DNA of 64,000 nt from NCBI GenBank assembly GCA_934309345.1, contig CAKRDD010000006.1, positions 83,262-147,261 on the forward strand, read 5' to 3'. Made by a program: the position numbers and the translations under genes. The DNA comes from an uncultured Mediterraneibacter sp. (lineage in GTDB: Bacteria; Bacillota; Clostridia; Lachnospirales; Lachnospiraceae). Under the pieces are notes generated by a model. The model worked only from the letters and a program-made list of their open reading frames with translations. It did not search any database and had not been told where the DNA came from. Positions 1 through 8,362 of this stretch are shown in pieces. How positions within the stretch are numbered: the first letter of the stretch is position 1; every line of letters begins with the position of its first letter.

Positions 1-314
1 GTGATGGAGAAAATAATGAACCCATCAATGTGTTTAAGAGTTCTTTTATGTGGAAAACGTTCCCCGGAAATGACCAGTTGTGTGGATAAGTTCTGACCAG
101 AGCACTGAAGAAGTGCAACCGGAGAACCTGTAAGCGTCTGATTTTCTAGAATAAATGCATGGACTTCCAACTGTTCGCCAGGGATGATTGGAAGGTTTTT
201 AACATGAAGTGTTAAGAGATAAGAATAACCATGTGGTGAGATTTGCAGAAAACCAAGATTTCTGCGGCGGCAGCAGGATTCGTATTCATACAAATAATAA
301 CTTCCCGGATTCAT
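1..314 (-). CDS. Hypothetical protein, partial (C-terminal end lies outside the window)
   Basis: An open frame of 104 codons runs leftwards from an ATG at 314-312 and leaves the window without a stop. The start is supported by GGGGG about eight bases upstream on the minus strand. The protein begins MNPGSYYLYEYES and continues with a basic CCRRR stretch, then an alternating hydrophobic pattern suggesting beta strands. It recalls short Lachnospiraceae proteins that open with SYYLYEY-like residues (possibly the DUF6128 group), but that match is from memory. It is divergent from tadA with about 90 bases between the starts. No function can be given. Confidence 0.6.
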   Translation of the reverse strand, partial: MNPGSYYLYEYESCCRRRNLGFLQISPHGYSYLLTLHVKNLPIIPGEQLEVHAFILENQTLTGSPVALLQCSGQNLSTQLVISGERFPHKRTLKHIDGFIIFSI

Positions 315-407
315 AATAAGCCCCCGAAAAGAATTTTTCTATATAGTTTATTCAGAATGGAAAGGAATATTAATGGTATTTTTATACAATAACCGAAAGG
401 AAACAAA

Positions 408-905
408 ATGAGGATGACAACAGATGAAAAATATATGCGTGCGGCTTTAAAACAGGCAGAGAAAGCGTATAATCTGGGAGAAACCCCGATTGGCTGCGTG
501 ATCGTTCATGAGGATAAGATTATTGCACGCGGGTATAACAGACGGAATACAGATAAGAATCCGCTTGCACATGCTGAGGTTGCAGCAATCAGGAAAGCAA
601 GCAAAAAGCTTGGCGACTGGCGTCTGGAAGAATGTACATTGTATGTGACATTAGAGCCATGTCAGATGTGTGCAGGTGCAATTGTCCAGGCCCGTATACC
701 AAGAGTGGTTGTCGGGTGTATGAATCCGAAAGCAGGATGTACAGGTTCCATTCTGAATCTGCTGGATATCCAGGCATTTAATCATCAGGCAGATCTTACA
801 ATAGGTGTATTGGAAGAAGAATGCAGCCAGTTGATGAAGCAGTTTTTCAGAGAACTCAGGGAAGCAAGGAAGATGAAGAAAAAAGCAGAAGCACAGAGTC
901 TGTAA
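408..905 (+). CDS. tadA: tRNA-specific adenosine deaminase
   Basis: Deaminates adenosine to inosine at the wobble position (A34) of tRNA-Arg(ACG), in the cytoplasm. The 165-residue protein has the cytidine/deoxycytidylate deaminase zinc fold: the HAE motif in PLAHAEVAAI supplies a zinc ligand and the proton-shuttle glutamate, and LEPCQMCAGA supplies the two zinc cysteines (PCxxC). Length is usual for the family. The start at 408 follows AAAGGAA; a second ATG two codons later (414) is also possible. It lies directly upstream of the SRP RNA gene, a common arrangement in Clostridia. Confidence 0.95.
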   Translation: MRMTTDEKYMRAALKQAEKAYNLGETPIGCVIVHEDKIIARGYNRRNTDKNPLAHAEVAAIRKASKKLGDWRLEECTLYVTLEPCQMCAGAIVQARIPRVVVGCMNPKAGCTGSILNLLDIQAFNHQADLTIGVLEEECSQLMKQFFRELREARKMKKKAEAQSL

Positions 906-947
906 CATAGAAGAATAAAATCTTGTGTAAAAGGAAGAGCAGCCTAC

Positions 948-976
948 TTGACAAGTATTCATTTATCATGTAAAAT
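948..976 (+). promoter_or_regulatory. Sigma-A-type promoter for SRP RNA
   Basis: TTGACA (948-953) and TAAAAT (971-976) are separated by exactly 17 bases and end about seven bases before the first paired base of the SRP RNA. This is one of the best -35/-10 matches in the window. Confidence 0.8.
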
Positions 977-982
977 AATAAT

Positions 983-1245
983 CCGTGCAGCTGGGGTGGT
1001 AGCGGTACCTTGGAACCTGCAATCCGCTATAGCAGGGGTGATATTGCGCAGAGGGCGACAGTCTGCAGGGCTGCCCCCGGAAAGTGACGTTGACGTCTGG
1101 GTCTCACGCGACGGGACTCTGTGAACCGTGTCAGGTCGGGAACGGAGCAGCACTAAGCAGAACCTCTCGGGTGCCGTGAGGGTGCCTGGGCTGAGTTAAC
1201 TACCGGGGTAACGCTTGTGGGCCAAGTTCGAAGCGCAATGCACGT
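983..1245 (+). ncRNA. ffs: Signal recognition particle RNA, large (Firmicutes) type
   Basis: The 4.5S/6S-like RNA component of the signal recognition particle, which binds Ffh and targets nascent membrane proteins. The conserved helix 8 tip is visible near 1131-1160: GTCAGGTC, a GGAA tetraloop closed by CG/CG pairs, then GAGCAGCACTAAG. The ends CGTGCA (984-989) and TGCACG (1239-1244) pair to close the molecule, giving roughly 263 bases. The GGGCTGAG...GGGTAACGC segments near 1190-1215 fit the Alu domain of the Bacillus/Clostridium long form. No protein reading of this stretch is credible. Confidence 0.93.
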
Positions 1246-1353
1246 AAAGAAAAATGAATAGAATGGTATTTATATTGGAAACGATACATTCCCTCCGGAA
1301 TGATGAACGAACAACACAATCTGTTACGCTTATCATGATAGGAGGATTTTTTT

Positions 1354-1839
1354 ATGCCAAAAAATAAGTTTCAAGATGTGATTTTTACAATTATGATGGT
1401 TTTCGTCATGGTTTATGCAATGATCTGCTACAACATCTCCCTGAATATGGGAGGAATGAGTAATGAGGTCTTTCTGGCAGCATTCCATGAACTTATCATC
1501 ATGGGACCGATTGCTTTCATTCTGGATTTCTTTCTCGTAGGACCAATTGCAAAGAAGAAAGCATTTACGATCGTGAATCCACAGAAAGATAATCCGTTTA
1601 TGATCGTGCTGGCGATTTCCGTTTTATCCATCATTGGAATGTGCCCGTTGATGAGCCTTGCAGCAACACTGCTTTTTAAAGATGCAGGAAATCAGATGAT
1701 TGCTGTCTGGTTCCAGACAACCGTATTCAACTTCCCAATGGCATTCTTCTGGCAGTTATGCTTCGCAGGTCCGATTGTCAGAAAAGTATTTAGATTGATT
1801 TTCCGTGGGGAGCAGAAAGAAGAGGTGGCTTTTGATTAA
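1354..1839 (+). CDS. DUF2798-type integral membrane protein
   Basis: A 161-residue protein of unknown function with four hydrophobic segments (about residues 8-28, 42-65, 78-105 and 118-145) separated by short basic loops such as GPIAKKKA and GPIVRKV. The duplicated pattern of two helices followed by a GPI-K/R motif is typical of DUF2798 proteins. The start follows AGGAGG with a seven-base T-rich spacer. It stands alone, followed by a strong terminator. The family assignment rests on the hydrophobic pattern and the repeated GPI motif. Confidence 0.72.
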   Translation: MPKNKFQDVIFTIMMVFVMVYAMICYNISLNMGGMSNEVFLAAFHELIIMGPIAFILDFFLVGPIAKKKAFTIVNPQKDNPFMIVLAISVLSIIGMCPLMSLAATLLFKDAGNQMIAVWFQTTVFNFPMAFFWQLCFAGPIVRKVFRLIFRGEQKEEVAFD

Positions 1840-1853
1840 AGCTGCAAAATAAG

Positions 1854-1920
1854 GGAAAGCTATCATACGATAATCCAACACAAGAAGTGTTGTTGTCGTA
1901 GTCGATAGCTTTCCTTTTTT
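1854..1920 (+). terminator. Rho-independent terminator
   Basis: GGAAAGCTATC (1854-1864) pairs with GATAGCTTTCC (1904-1914), with a second inner stem (AACAC...GTGTT), followed by six T residues. It ends transcription of the DUF2798 gene. Confidence 0.85.
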
Positions 1921-1946
1921 ACGTTACATACAAGAATTCTCACGTC

Positions 1947-1975
1947 TTGACATTTCCTCTTGCTTCATTCAAAAT
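1947..1975 (+). promoter_or_regulatory. Likely promoter for the radical SAM gene
   Basis: A perfect TTGACA (1947-1952) is followed after 17 bases by CAAAAT (1970-1975), a weaker -10. It lies about 75 bases before the start codon at 2049. Confidence 0.5.
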
Positions 1976-2048
1976 AGAAAGGTAAGACTTAAAAAGAAAA
2001 AATGTTTACAAATATAAATTAGTAACAGGAAAAGAGGTTTATAAAAAG

Positions 2049-3794
2049 ATGAAGGTTCTGCTTGCAGCGGTGAATGCAAAGTACATCCACTCAAATCTTG
2101 CGGTCTATTGTCTGCGCGCATATGCGAAGGAGCAGCATCCGGCCAGTGATATTACAATTTCTGAATATACGATCAATCAGCCATTTGATGAGATTTTGAT
2201 GGATATTTATGAGCAGGCACCAGATGTTCTCTGCCTTTCCTGTTATTTATGGAATGTGACAGAAGTAGGACAACTGATACAGGAGATTCCAAAGATTCTG
2301 CCGGATACGAAGATCTGGCTTGGAGGTCCGGAAGTTTCTTATAATGCAAGAGAAGTTCTGGAGAAATATCCGATGGCAGAAGGTATTATGCGCGGAGAAG
2401 GTGAAGAGACTTTTGCAGAACTTGTGGCATATTATGAAGGCCGTGGTGCGGCTGAGTTGATCAATATTCAGGGAATCACATTCCGGGAAAAGGAAAAACA
2501 GATTGCTGAAACACCGTTTCGACAGATCATGGATCTAAGTAAAGTGCCGTTTGTCTATGGGGATATTGAGAATTTCAAGAACCGTATCATTTATTATGAG
2601 ACGAGCAGAGGATGTCCATTTTCCTGTAGTTATTGTCTTTCTTCAATTGATAAATGTCTTCGCTTTCGTAATCTGGAGCTTGTGAAGAAGGAACTGCAGT
2701 TTTTTATTAATCATGAAGTGCCACAGGTTAAGTTTGTTGACAGAACATTTAACTGTAAGCACGATCATGCAATGACAATCTGGAATTATATCAAAGAGCA
2801 TGATAAAGGGATTACAAATTTTCATTTTGAAGTGGCAGCAGATCTTCTGAATGAGGAAGAGATTGAGTTGATCCGGAGTTTGCGGCCAGGACTCATTCAA
2901 CTGGAAATTGGAATTCAGTCAACGAATAAACAGACGATCAAAGAGATCAACCGTTCCATGAATCTGGAAAAAGTACGTGATAAGGTGGCAAGGATTCACG
3001 AGAAGGGAAATGTGCATCAGCATTTAGATTTGATCGCTGGTCTTCCATATGAGAATTATGACAGCTTTGCACATTCCTTTAATGAGGTTTATGCTATGGA
3101 ACCGGATCAGTTTCAGCTTGGATTTCTGAAAGTACTGCATGGCTCTGTGATGCATGAGAAGATGAAAGAATATGAGCTGCTTTGCCAGAACCGTCCTCCG
3201 TATGAAGTACTTTCAACAAAATGGCTTCCATACAGTGATGTGATCCGTCTGAAGAAAGTGGAAGAGATGGTGGAAGTTTACTATAACAGTTTTCAGTTTA
3301 GCCATACGATGAGGTTTCTTGTGGAATTATTTCCATCCGCATTTTCCATGTATGAGAAAATGGGCAATTATTATGAGAAGAAAGGTTTGTTTGGGTTGAA
3401 TCATTCAAGGCTTGCTCGTTATGAGATATTGTGGGACTTTGTAGAATCAGAATTAGCAGAATTCAGCTGCTCGGAGGAAGTGAAGAAGAAAGAAGCGGAT
3501 TTTAAAGAGAAGGTGCTTGAAAGTATGACTTTAGATCTTTATCTGAGAGATAATGTGAAGAATCGTCCGGCATTTCTTGGAGAGAACAAAGTGGAAAAGG
3601 ATGTGGCGTCTGAATTCTATAAGAAAGAGGCAGAAGAGTACAAGTATCTGAAGGATTATGAAGGATACGACAGCCGCCAGCTTCGAAAGATGACGCATCT
3701 GGAGCGATTGAATGGGAAACTGCATCTTTTTGATTACAGACATAGAAATAAGCTGAATCAGGATGCGGCGGTTTATATAATAGAAGAAGATTAG
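2049..3794 (+). CDS. B12-binding-domain radical SAM protein (DUF4080-type)
   Basis: A 581-residue cytoplasmic iron-sulfur enzyme of unknown substrate. The N-terminal third (about 1-140) looks like a cobalamin-binding Rossmann domain (start MKVLLAAVNAKYIHSN; WLGGPEVS near residue 97). The radical SAM barrel follows, with the 4Fe-4S motif GCPFSCSYC (CxxxCxxC) near residues 190-198. The last roughly 200 residues, rich in charged helices, match the layout of the DUF4080 C-terminal domain. The B12 domain lacks an obvious DxHxxG motif, so cobalamin binding is uncertain. The start follows an AGAGG sequence. Methyltransferase-like chemistry is known for some relatives, but nothing here identifies the target. 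Confidence 0.82.
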   Translation: MKVLLAAVNAKYIHSNLAVYCLRAYAKEQHPASDITISEYTINQPFDEILMDIYEQAPDVLCLSCYLWNVTEVGQLIQEIPKILPDTKIWLGGPEVSYNAREVLEKYPMAEGIMRGEGEETFAELVAYYEGRGAAELINIQGITFREKEKQIAETPFRQIMDLSKVPFVYGDIENFKNRIIYYETSRGCPFSCSYCLSSIDKCLRFRNLELVKKELQFFINHEVPQVKFVDRTFNCKHDHAMTIWNYIKEHDKGITNFHFEVAADLLNEEEIELIRSLRPGLIQLEIGIQSTNKQTIKEINRSMNLEKVRDKVARIHEKGNVHQHLDLIAGLPYENYDSFAHSFNEVYAMEPDQFQLGFLKVLHGSVMHEKMKEYELLCQNRPPYEVLSTKWLPYSDVIRLKKVEEMVEVYYNSFQFSHTMRFLVELFPSAFSMYEKMGNYYEKKGLFGLNHSRLARYEILWDFVESELAEFSCSEEVKKKEADFKEKVLESMTLDLYLRDNVKNRPAFLGENKVEKDVASEFYKKEAEEYKYLKDYEGYDSRQLRKMTHLERLNGKLHLFDYRHRNKLNQDAAVYIIEED

Positions 3795-3859
3795 GAGAAC
3801 GTTGCAGACATTAGAAAGATATTTGCATACGGTTTTGTTAATGGAAATGGAGAGAAAAG

Positions 3860-3961
3860 ATGAATTTTTATGATAAAAAAGTAAGACGTTTAGTGTCAAT
3901 TATTATTTTAATTGTTATTGTCGCAATGGTTGCAACGATGGTGATTCCATATCTGGTTTAA
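3860..3961 (+). CDS. 33-residue single-pass membrane peptide
   Basis: A very short gene. The peptide starts MNFYDKKVRRLVS and then has one uninterrupted hydrophobic helix of about 20 residues ending in PYLV. The positive N-terminus (KK, RR) predicts an N-in orientation. GGAGAG lies upstream and the stop codon is about ten bases before the next gene's ATG, which is strong evidence that it is translated and co-transcribed with its neighbours. Tiny proteins of this shape recur in Lachnospiraceae genomes. Function unknown. Confidence 0.72.
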   Translation: MNFYDKKVRRLVSIIILIVIVAMVATMVIPYLV

Positions 3962-3971
3962 GGAGAATACG

Positions 3972-4955
3972 ATGCGGACGGGAAGAGTAACGCAGACGAT
4001 CTGGAATCGTTCTGTAAAGAAAAAGCTCCAAAAAGGAAATAGAAATCGAATAGGAAAAACTGCGTGGGAAGAAAGCAGTTCTGAACTGATATCTGACGAA
4101 AAGGATTTTGTCTGGAGCAGCACTTCAGTAAGCGGGAAAGCACCGGCACAGGTGAAATACGCAGTGATTAAATCAGCAGGAGATCTTGCGGCAAAGAGAG
4201 TCAGACCAACAGCGGTTTCAGTACAGATTTTGTTTCCTGAAAGTTCTGACGAGCAGGAATTAAAAGATATCATGAGAATCCTGACAGAGATCTGTGAGGA
4301 GACAGGACTTGCCATTACCTGTGTACAGGTTGAAAGCGCAGACTATGTTTTGCGGACAGTGATTCATATTACTGCTGTCGGCGTGAAAGAAAACTCAAAA
4401 CTGCAGACGAAAAAATGGAGTTCGGGAACAGAAATCATTCTTTGTGGTTATACGGGATTGGAAGGAACGCTGCGATTGGTTGAAGAGGCAGAAGCAGATC
4501 TTCGGACAAGATTTACACCGTCTTTCATAGAAAAAACAAAGCGTTGCAAGGAATCACTTATACTTCCGGAACAGATTTTAAAGCTTCCTGAAGAAGCAAA
4601 GAGCAGACAATGTGGGGATGGCGGTGTACTCTGTGGATTATGGGAACTTGCAGAGGCAGAAAAGACAGGATTTGAGATTGATTTTCCAAAACTTGCACTT
4701 AAGCAGGAGACAGTGGAAATCTGTGAATTCTTTCAGTTGAATCCATATCTTCTCACATCAGCCGGAAGTTATCTTGTGTTGACAGAACATGGAGAAGAGA
4801 CATTGGAAAGCCTGAAGAATGCAGGCGTTCCGGCAGTGCGGATCGGATTTGTAAAAGAACAGAACGCAAGAACACTTGTAAATGGAGAAGAAACCCGTTA
4901 TCTGGATCGTCCGGCACCGGATGAACTGAGCCGCTGGTGGAAAGAACAAAGATAG
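3972..4955 (+). CDS. AIR-synthase/HypE-like protein of unknown function
   Basis: A 327-residue protein. The C-terminal half (about 215-327) carries features of the PurM/HypE/SelD/ThiL ATP-binding fold: GDGGVLCGLWELAEA near residue 217 and NPYLLTSAGS near 257, the latter recalling the SSG/SAGS phosphate loop of HypE-like proteins. The N-terminal part has an AGDLAAK segment and a beta-alpha-beta pattern but no clear PurM dimer motif. No hypA-F genes are near, so a hydrogenase role is not implied. It lies between the 33-residue membrane peptide and trmL with ten-base gaps, so it is probably co-transcribed with both. The start follows AGGAGA. Confidence 0.7.
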   Translation: MRTGRVTQTIWNRSVKKKLQKGNRNRIGKTAWEESSSELISDEKDFVWSSTSVSGKAPAQVKYAVIKSAGDLAAKRVRPTAVSVQILFPESSDEQELKDIMRILTEICEETGLAITCVQVESADYVLRTVIHITAVGVKENSKLQTKKWSSGTEIILCGYTGLEGTLRLVEEAEADLRTRFTPSFIEKTKRCKESLILPEQILKLPEEAKSRQCGDGGVLCGLWELAEAEKTGFEIDFPKLALKQETVEICEFFQLNPYLLTSAGSYLVLTEHGEETLESLKNAGVPAVRIGFVKEQNARTLVNGEETRYLDRPAPDELSRWWKEQR

Positions 4956-4964
4956 GAGATAGTT

Positions 4965-5459
4965 ATGTTAAACATTGTACTTTATGAGCCAGAAATTCCG
5001 GCAAATACCGGAAATATCGGAAGAACCTGTGTGGCAACAGGAACAAGACTTCATCTGATCGAGCCATTGGGATTTAAACTGAATGAGAAATCATTAAAGC
5101 GCGCAGGTATGGATTACTGGAAAGTTCTTGACGTGACAACTTATATCGATTATCAGGATTTCCTTGAAAAGAATCCGGGAGCAAAAATCTATATGGCGAC
5201 AACAAAAGCGCACAAGGTCTACACAGACGTAGAGTATGAGCCGGATTGCTATATTATGTTCGGAAAAGAAAGCGCGGGAATCCCGGAAGAGATTCTTGTG
5301 GAGCATGAGGAAGACTGTATGAGAATCCCAATGAATGGAGATATCCGTTCATTGAATCTTGGTAATTCGGTGGCAATTGTGTTGTATGAAGCATTGCGGC
5401 AGAATGGATTCGCAGGGATGAATTTAAGTGGTGAGCTGCACGAACTTCATTGGAAATAA
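4965..5459 (+). CDS. trmL: tRNA (cytidine(34)-2'-O)-methyltransferase
   Basis: SPOUT-class enzyme that 2'-O-methylates the wobble nucleotide of tRNA-Leu isoacceptors, using S-adenosylmethionine. At 164 residues it has the short TrmL length with no RNA-binding extension. Diagnostic segments are EPEIPANTGNIGRTC near the N-terminus, FGKESAGIPEEI (SAM trefoil-knot loop) and RSLNLGNSVAIVLYEA at the C-terminus. It is the last gene of the short cluster and is followed by a terminator. Confidence 0.93.
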   Translation: MLNIVLYEPEIPANTGNIGRTCVATGTRLHLIEPLGFKLNEKSLKRAGMDYWKVLDVTTYIDYQDFLEKNPGAKIYMATTKAHKVYTDVEYEPDCYIMFGKESAGIPEEILVEHEEDCMRIPMNGDIRSLNLGNSVAIVLYEALRQNGFAGMNLSGELHELHWK

Positions 5460-5471
5460 AATGTGAAAAGG

Positions 5472-5517
5472 AACAGGGTCAAATCCAGTTATAAAAGGTT
5501 TGATCCTGTTTCTTTTT
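5472..5517 (+). terminator. Rho-independent terminator after trmL
   Basis: AACAGGGTCAAATCC pairs with GGTTTGATCCTGTT and is followed by TCTTTTT. Confidence 0.82.
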
Positions 5518-5754
5518 GGCTTGTTTTCTATTTTTATAGTTTTAGGGTAACAGATGGAATGGCCTATTTGCTTAACAAGATGTGCAAAATTCGAGAAGAT
5601 AAGATGTACAAAATCAGATGTCTTATAAACAGAGTGTAGAGTGAAAAAATTATCAGATATTTATACAAAAACACAAAAAACGTTTAATAAACTACAAAAA
5701 ATGGAATAAATATTTAGTAATCTAAAAATTTTTTATAAAAATCTAATAAAAAGT

Positions 5755-5783
5755 TTGATTATTACGACAAAATATGCTATGTT
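5755..5783 (+). promoter_or_regulatory. Candidate V-ATPase operon promoter
   Basis: TTGATT (5755-5760) and TATGTT (5778-5783) with a 17-base spacer lie in a very A/T-rich stretch. This would give a 5' leader of nearly 200 bases before the first V-ATPase gene. The rest of the 5518-5986 gap holds no reading frame that looks coding. Confidence 0.5.
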
Positions 5784-5924
5784 TAAAATAACATCGTTGT
5801 GCGAAAGTTACAAACAGAAAGAGAATAGGAAAGAAAAGTATGGTAATAATATATTGATACGTGCTGCGAACAGCGAAATCCTTAGATATTAATGTGCAGT
5901 AACAACATGCAGCGAAGGAATCTT

Positions 5925-5950
5925 ATTGTTCAAAATCACATAAGAACAAT
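5925..5950 (+). promoter_or_regulatory. Stem-loop in the V-ATPase leader
   Basis: ATTGTTC (5925-5931) pairs with GAACAAT (5944-5950) just upstream of the first gene's ribosome-binding region. There is no T-run, so it is not a terminator; a role in translation or RNA stability is possible. Confidence 0.35.
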
Positions 5951-5986
5951 GAAAAAAGGGGAGACAGGAAAGGTGGTGTAGATACT

Positions 5987-6295
5987 ATGGTAGATGAGAC
6001 AATCCGGTCAATTAAAGAAGCAGAGCAGCAGGCAGAAGAGGTTCTTGTGAAAGCGCAGGAACAGAAAGAACAGATCCTGAAAGATGCATCTCTTCAGGCG
6101 AAACAGATTCATGAAGAACTCATAGAAGAGGCGAAAAGAACTGCCGCCGGACTGGATGAGAAAGCCAGAGAAGCGGCGAGAAATCAGGAAGATGAAGAAG
6201 CAGAGAAGCTCAAAGATGTGATTGAAGAGCTGAAGGTTTCTGCAAGAGAGAAAAAGAATGCAGCAGTGCAGCTTGTTCTTTCTGAATTAATCTGA
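5987..6295 (+). CDS. ntpF: V-type ATPase small coiled-coil subunit (NtpF/AtpH, subunit G-like)
   Basis: A 102-residue, highly charged helical protein (EAEQQAEEVLVKAQEQK) with no hydrophobic segment. It is the partner of subunit E in the peripheral stalk that holds the catalytic head to the membrane part. It is the first gene of a nine-gene cluster ordered F-I-K-E-C-G-A-B-D, the same order as the Enterococcus hirae ntp operon. AAAGGTGG precedes the ATG. The name is taken from that operon; archaeal-type annotation would call it subunit H. Confidence 0.85.
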   Translation: MVDETIRSIKEAEQQAEEVLVKAQEQKEQILKDASLQAKQIHEELIEEAKRTAAGLDEKAREAARNQEDEEAEKLKDVIEELKVSAREKKNAAVQLVLSELI

Positions 6296-6331
6296 TCCAT
6301 GTGGTCGTAACAAAAAAGGAGGGATAAGATT

Positions 6332-8362
6332 ATGGCGGTACTTAAGATGCAGAAAATCAGCATCTGTGCCCTGAAGAAAGATCGAAAAGCAATCCTGGAA
6401 CAGTTACAGCATCTCGGAGTTCTTGAAGTTGACAGGGACAAAGAAGAGGATGCATTCTTCCAAAAGATGGATACAACCGGACAGCGGATGAAATTTGAAA
6501 AAGCGGCAACGGCAGCAGACCAGGCACTGGGGATCCTGGATGCTTACGCTCCGGAGAAAAAGTCATTACTTTCTTCGCTGGAAGGAAAAGAACTGATCGA
6601 TCGTGAGTTGGAAGAGAAGGTTCAGACATCTGGACCGGAATTGATCAAGACAGCCCGCAGAATTTATGATCTTGATCGAGAGTATGCTGAGCTTAGAGCA
6701 GGCATAGCAAAGATCGAGAATCAGATTGAAAGTCTGATGCCGTGGATGGCATTAGATGTTCCGCTTCAGGAAGGCAAGACAAAAAGGACAGCTTTGATCC
6801 TGGGAACAATGCCGGGAGAGCTTACTCTTGAGAACATTTATTCTATTCTACTTGAGAAGGCTCCGGAAGTGATGGAGAAAACAGGAGTTGATGTTCATTT
6901 AGTTTCAGCAGAATCAAACATGATCTGCATTGCAGTCATCTGCTTGAAAGAACAACTCCAGACAGTGGAAGAAGCACTTCGAAGTGCAGGATTTGCAAGA
7001 CCATCCCAGAACTGGAGTAAGACACCAAAAGAACAGACGGAAGTGCTGGAAACAGAGATAGCAGCGTCAAGAGAGCGGATGGCACAGTGTGAGGCAGAAC
7101 TTAAGAGTCTGGCTTCCAAAAGAACAGAACTTCAGGCCGTGGCAGATTATTACAGAGTCCGAGCAGATAAGTATGCAGTTCTCGGAGATCTTCTTCAGTC
7201 AAAGCGTACATTTGTGATAAGTGGATATATACCGGCATGTGAAGCAGGTCCGGTAGAGAAATCTTTGACAGAGAAATATAACTGTATGGTAGATGTTGAA
7301 GACATTGAAGAAGGTGAAGAAGCACCGGTTATTTTAAAGAATAACCCGTTCTCTACAAACATGGAAGGCATTGTAGAATCTTACGGATTACCGCATGCCG
7401 GAGAGATCGATCCGACAACGATCATGTCATTCTTCTATGTATTTTTCTTCGGAATGATGTTGTCAGATGCAGCGTATGGAGCAGTTGTTGCAATTGTGTG
7501 TGCGATTCTTGTGAAGAAATATCCAAGAATGTCACAGAGCATGGCAAAATCTTTGAAACTGTTCTTCTACTGTGGAGTATCTACACTTGTATGGGGCGTT
7601 CTGTTTGGAGGATATTTTGGAAATATTGTAGACATTGTTTCAGAAAAGTTCTTCGGACATACGGTAACAGTTCCGGCACTTTGGTTTGTTCCATTGAATG
7701 ATCCAATGAAACTTCTGGTTTATTCTTTGTTATTTGGAACAATTCATTTGTTCGTAGGTCTTGGAATTAAAGGTTATCTGTGTCTGAAAGATGGAAAGGT
7801 TGTAGATTTTATCTGTGACGTTGTACTTTGGTTTGTGATGCTGGTCGGATTGATCATGATGCTGCTTCCAAGTGACATCTTTGCATCAATCGCACAGACA
7901 ACGATCGTGTTCCCGGCGGCTTTGAACACTGCTGCAAAAGTGATGGCTGCCGGCGGAGCAATCGGTATTGTGCTGATGTCAGGAAGAGCGAACAAAAACC
8001 CGGCGCTTCGGCTTGCGCTTGGAGCATATGATCTGTATAACGTGACAGGATGGCTCAGTGATGCATTGTCTTATTCAAGACTTCTTGCACTGGGACTCGC
8101 AACAGGAGTTATCGCATCAGTTATCAATCAGATGGGAGCAATGCTTCCAAACAATGTGATCGGTGTGATTCTTTTCATTGTGATCTTCATCGTAGGACAC
8201 GCATTGAACCTGGCAATTAATCTGCTGGGAGCTTATGTACACACAAACCGTTTACAGTTTGTGGAATTCTTCGGAAAATTTTATGAAGGCGGCGGAAAAG
8301 CATTCGAGCCTTTTAAAGAAAATACGAAATATGTTGATGTTAAGGAGGAAACAACATTATGA
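6332..8362 (+). CDS. ntpI: V-type ATPase subunit I (membrane stator, a-subunit)
   Basis: A 676-residue stator subunit that forms the ion half-channels against the K ring. The first half (about 1-330) is cytosolic with long coiled coils; the second half has seven or eight membrane helices, including a STNMEGIVESYGLP-type segment before the first one. The motif LSDALSYSRLLALGLATGVI near residue 570 holds the conserved arginine needed for ion transport. AGGAGG precedes the ATG. The stop overlaps the ntpK start (ATGA). Confidence 0.94.
   Translation: MAVLKMQKISICALKKDRKAILEQLQHLGVLEVDRDKEEDAFFQKMDTTGQRMKFEKAATAADQALGILDAYAPEKKSLLSSLEGKELIDRELEEKVQTSGPELIKTARRIYDLDREYAELRAGIAKIENQIESLMPWMALDVPLQEGKTKRTALILGTMPGELTLENIYSILLEKAPEVMEKTGVDVHLVSAESNMICIAVICLKEQLQTVEEALRSAGFARPSQNWSKTPKEQTEVLETEIAASRERMAQCEAELKSLASKRTELQAVADYYRVRADKYAVLGDLLQSKRTFVISGYIPACEAGPVEKSLTEKYNCMVDVEDIEEGEEAPVILKNNPFSTNMEGIVESYGLPHAGEIDPTTIMSFFYVFFFGMMLSDAAYGAVVAIVCAILVKKYPRMSQSMAKSLKLFFYCGVSTLVWGVLFGGYFGNIVDIVSEKFFGHTVTVPALWFVPLNDPMKLLVYSLLFGTIHLFVGLGIKGYLCLKDGKVVDFICDVVLWFVMLVGLIMMLLPSDIFASIAQTTIVFPAALNTAAKVMAAGGAIGIVLMSGRANKNPALRLALGAYDLYNVTGWLSDALSYSRLLALGLATGVIASVINQMGAMLPNNVIGVILFIVIFIVGHALNLAINLLGAYVHTNRLQFVEFFGKFYEGGGKAFEPFKENTKYVDVKEETTL

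Noticed and set aside
5518..5750. Missed gene in the gap before the V-ATPase operon
   Set aside because: Very A/T-rich with frequent stops in all frames.
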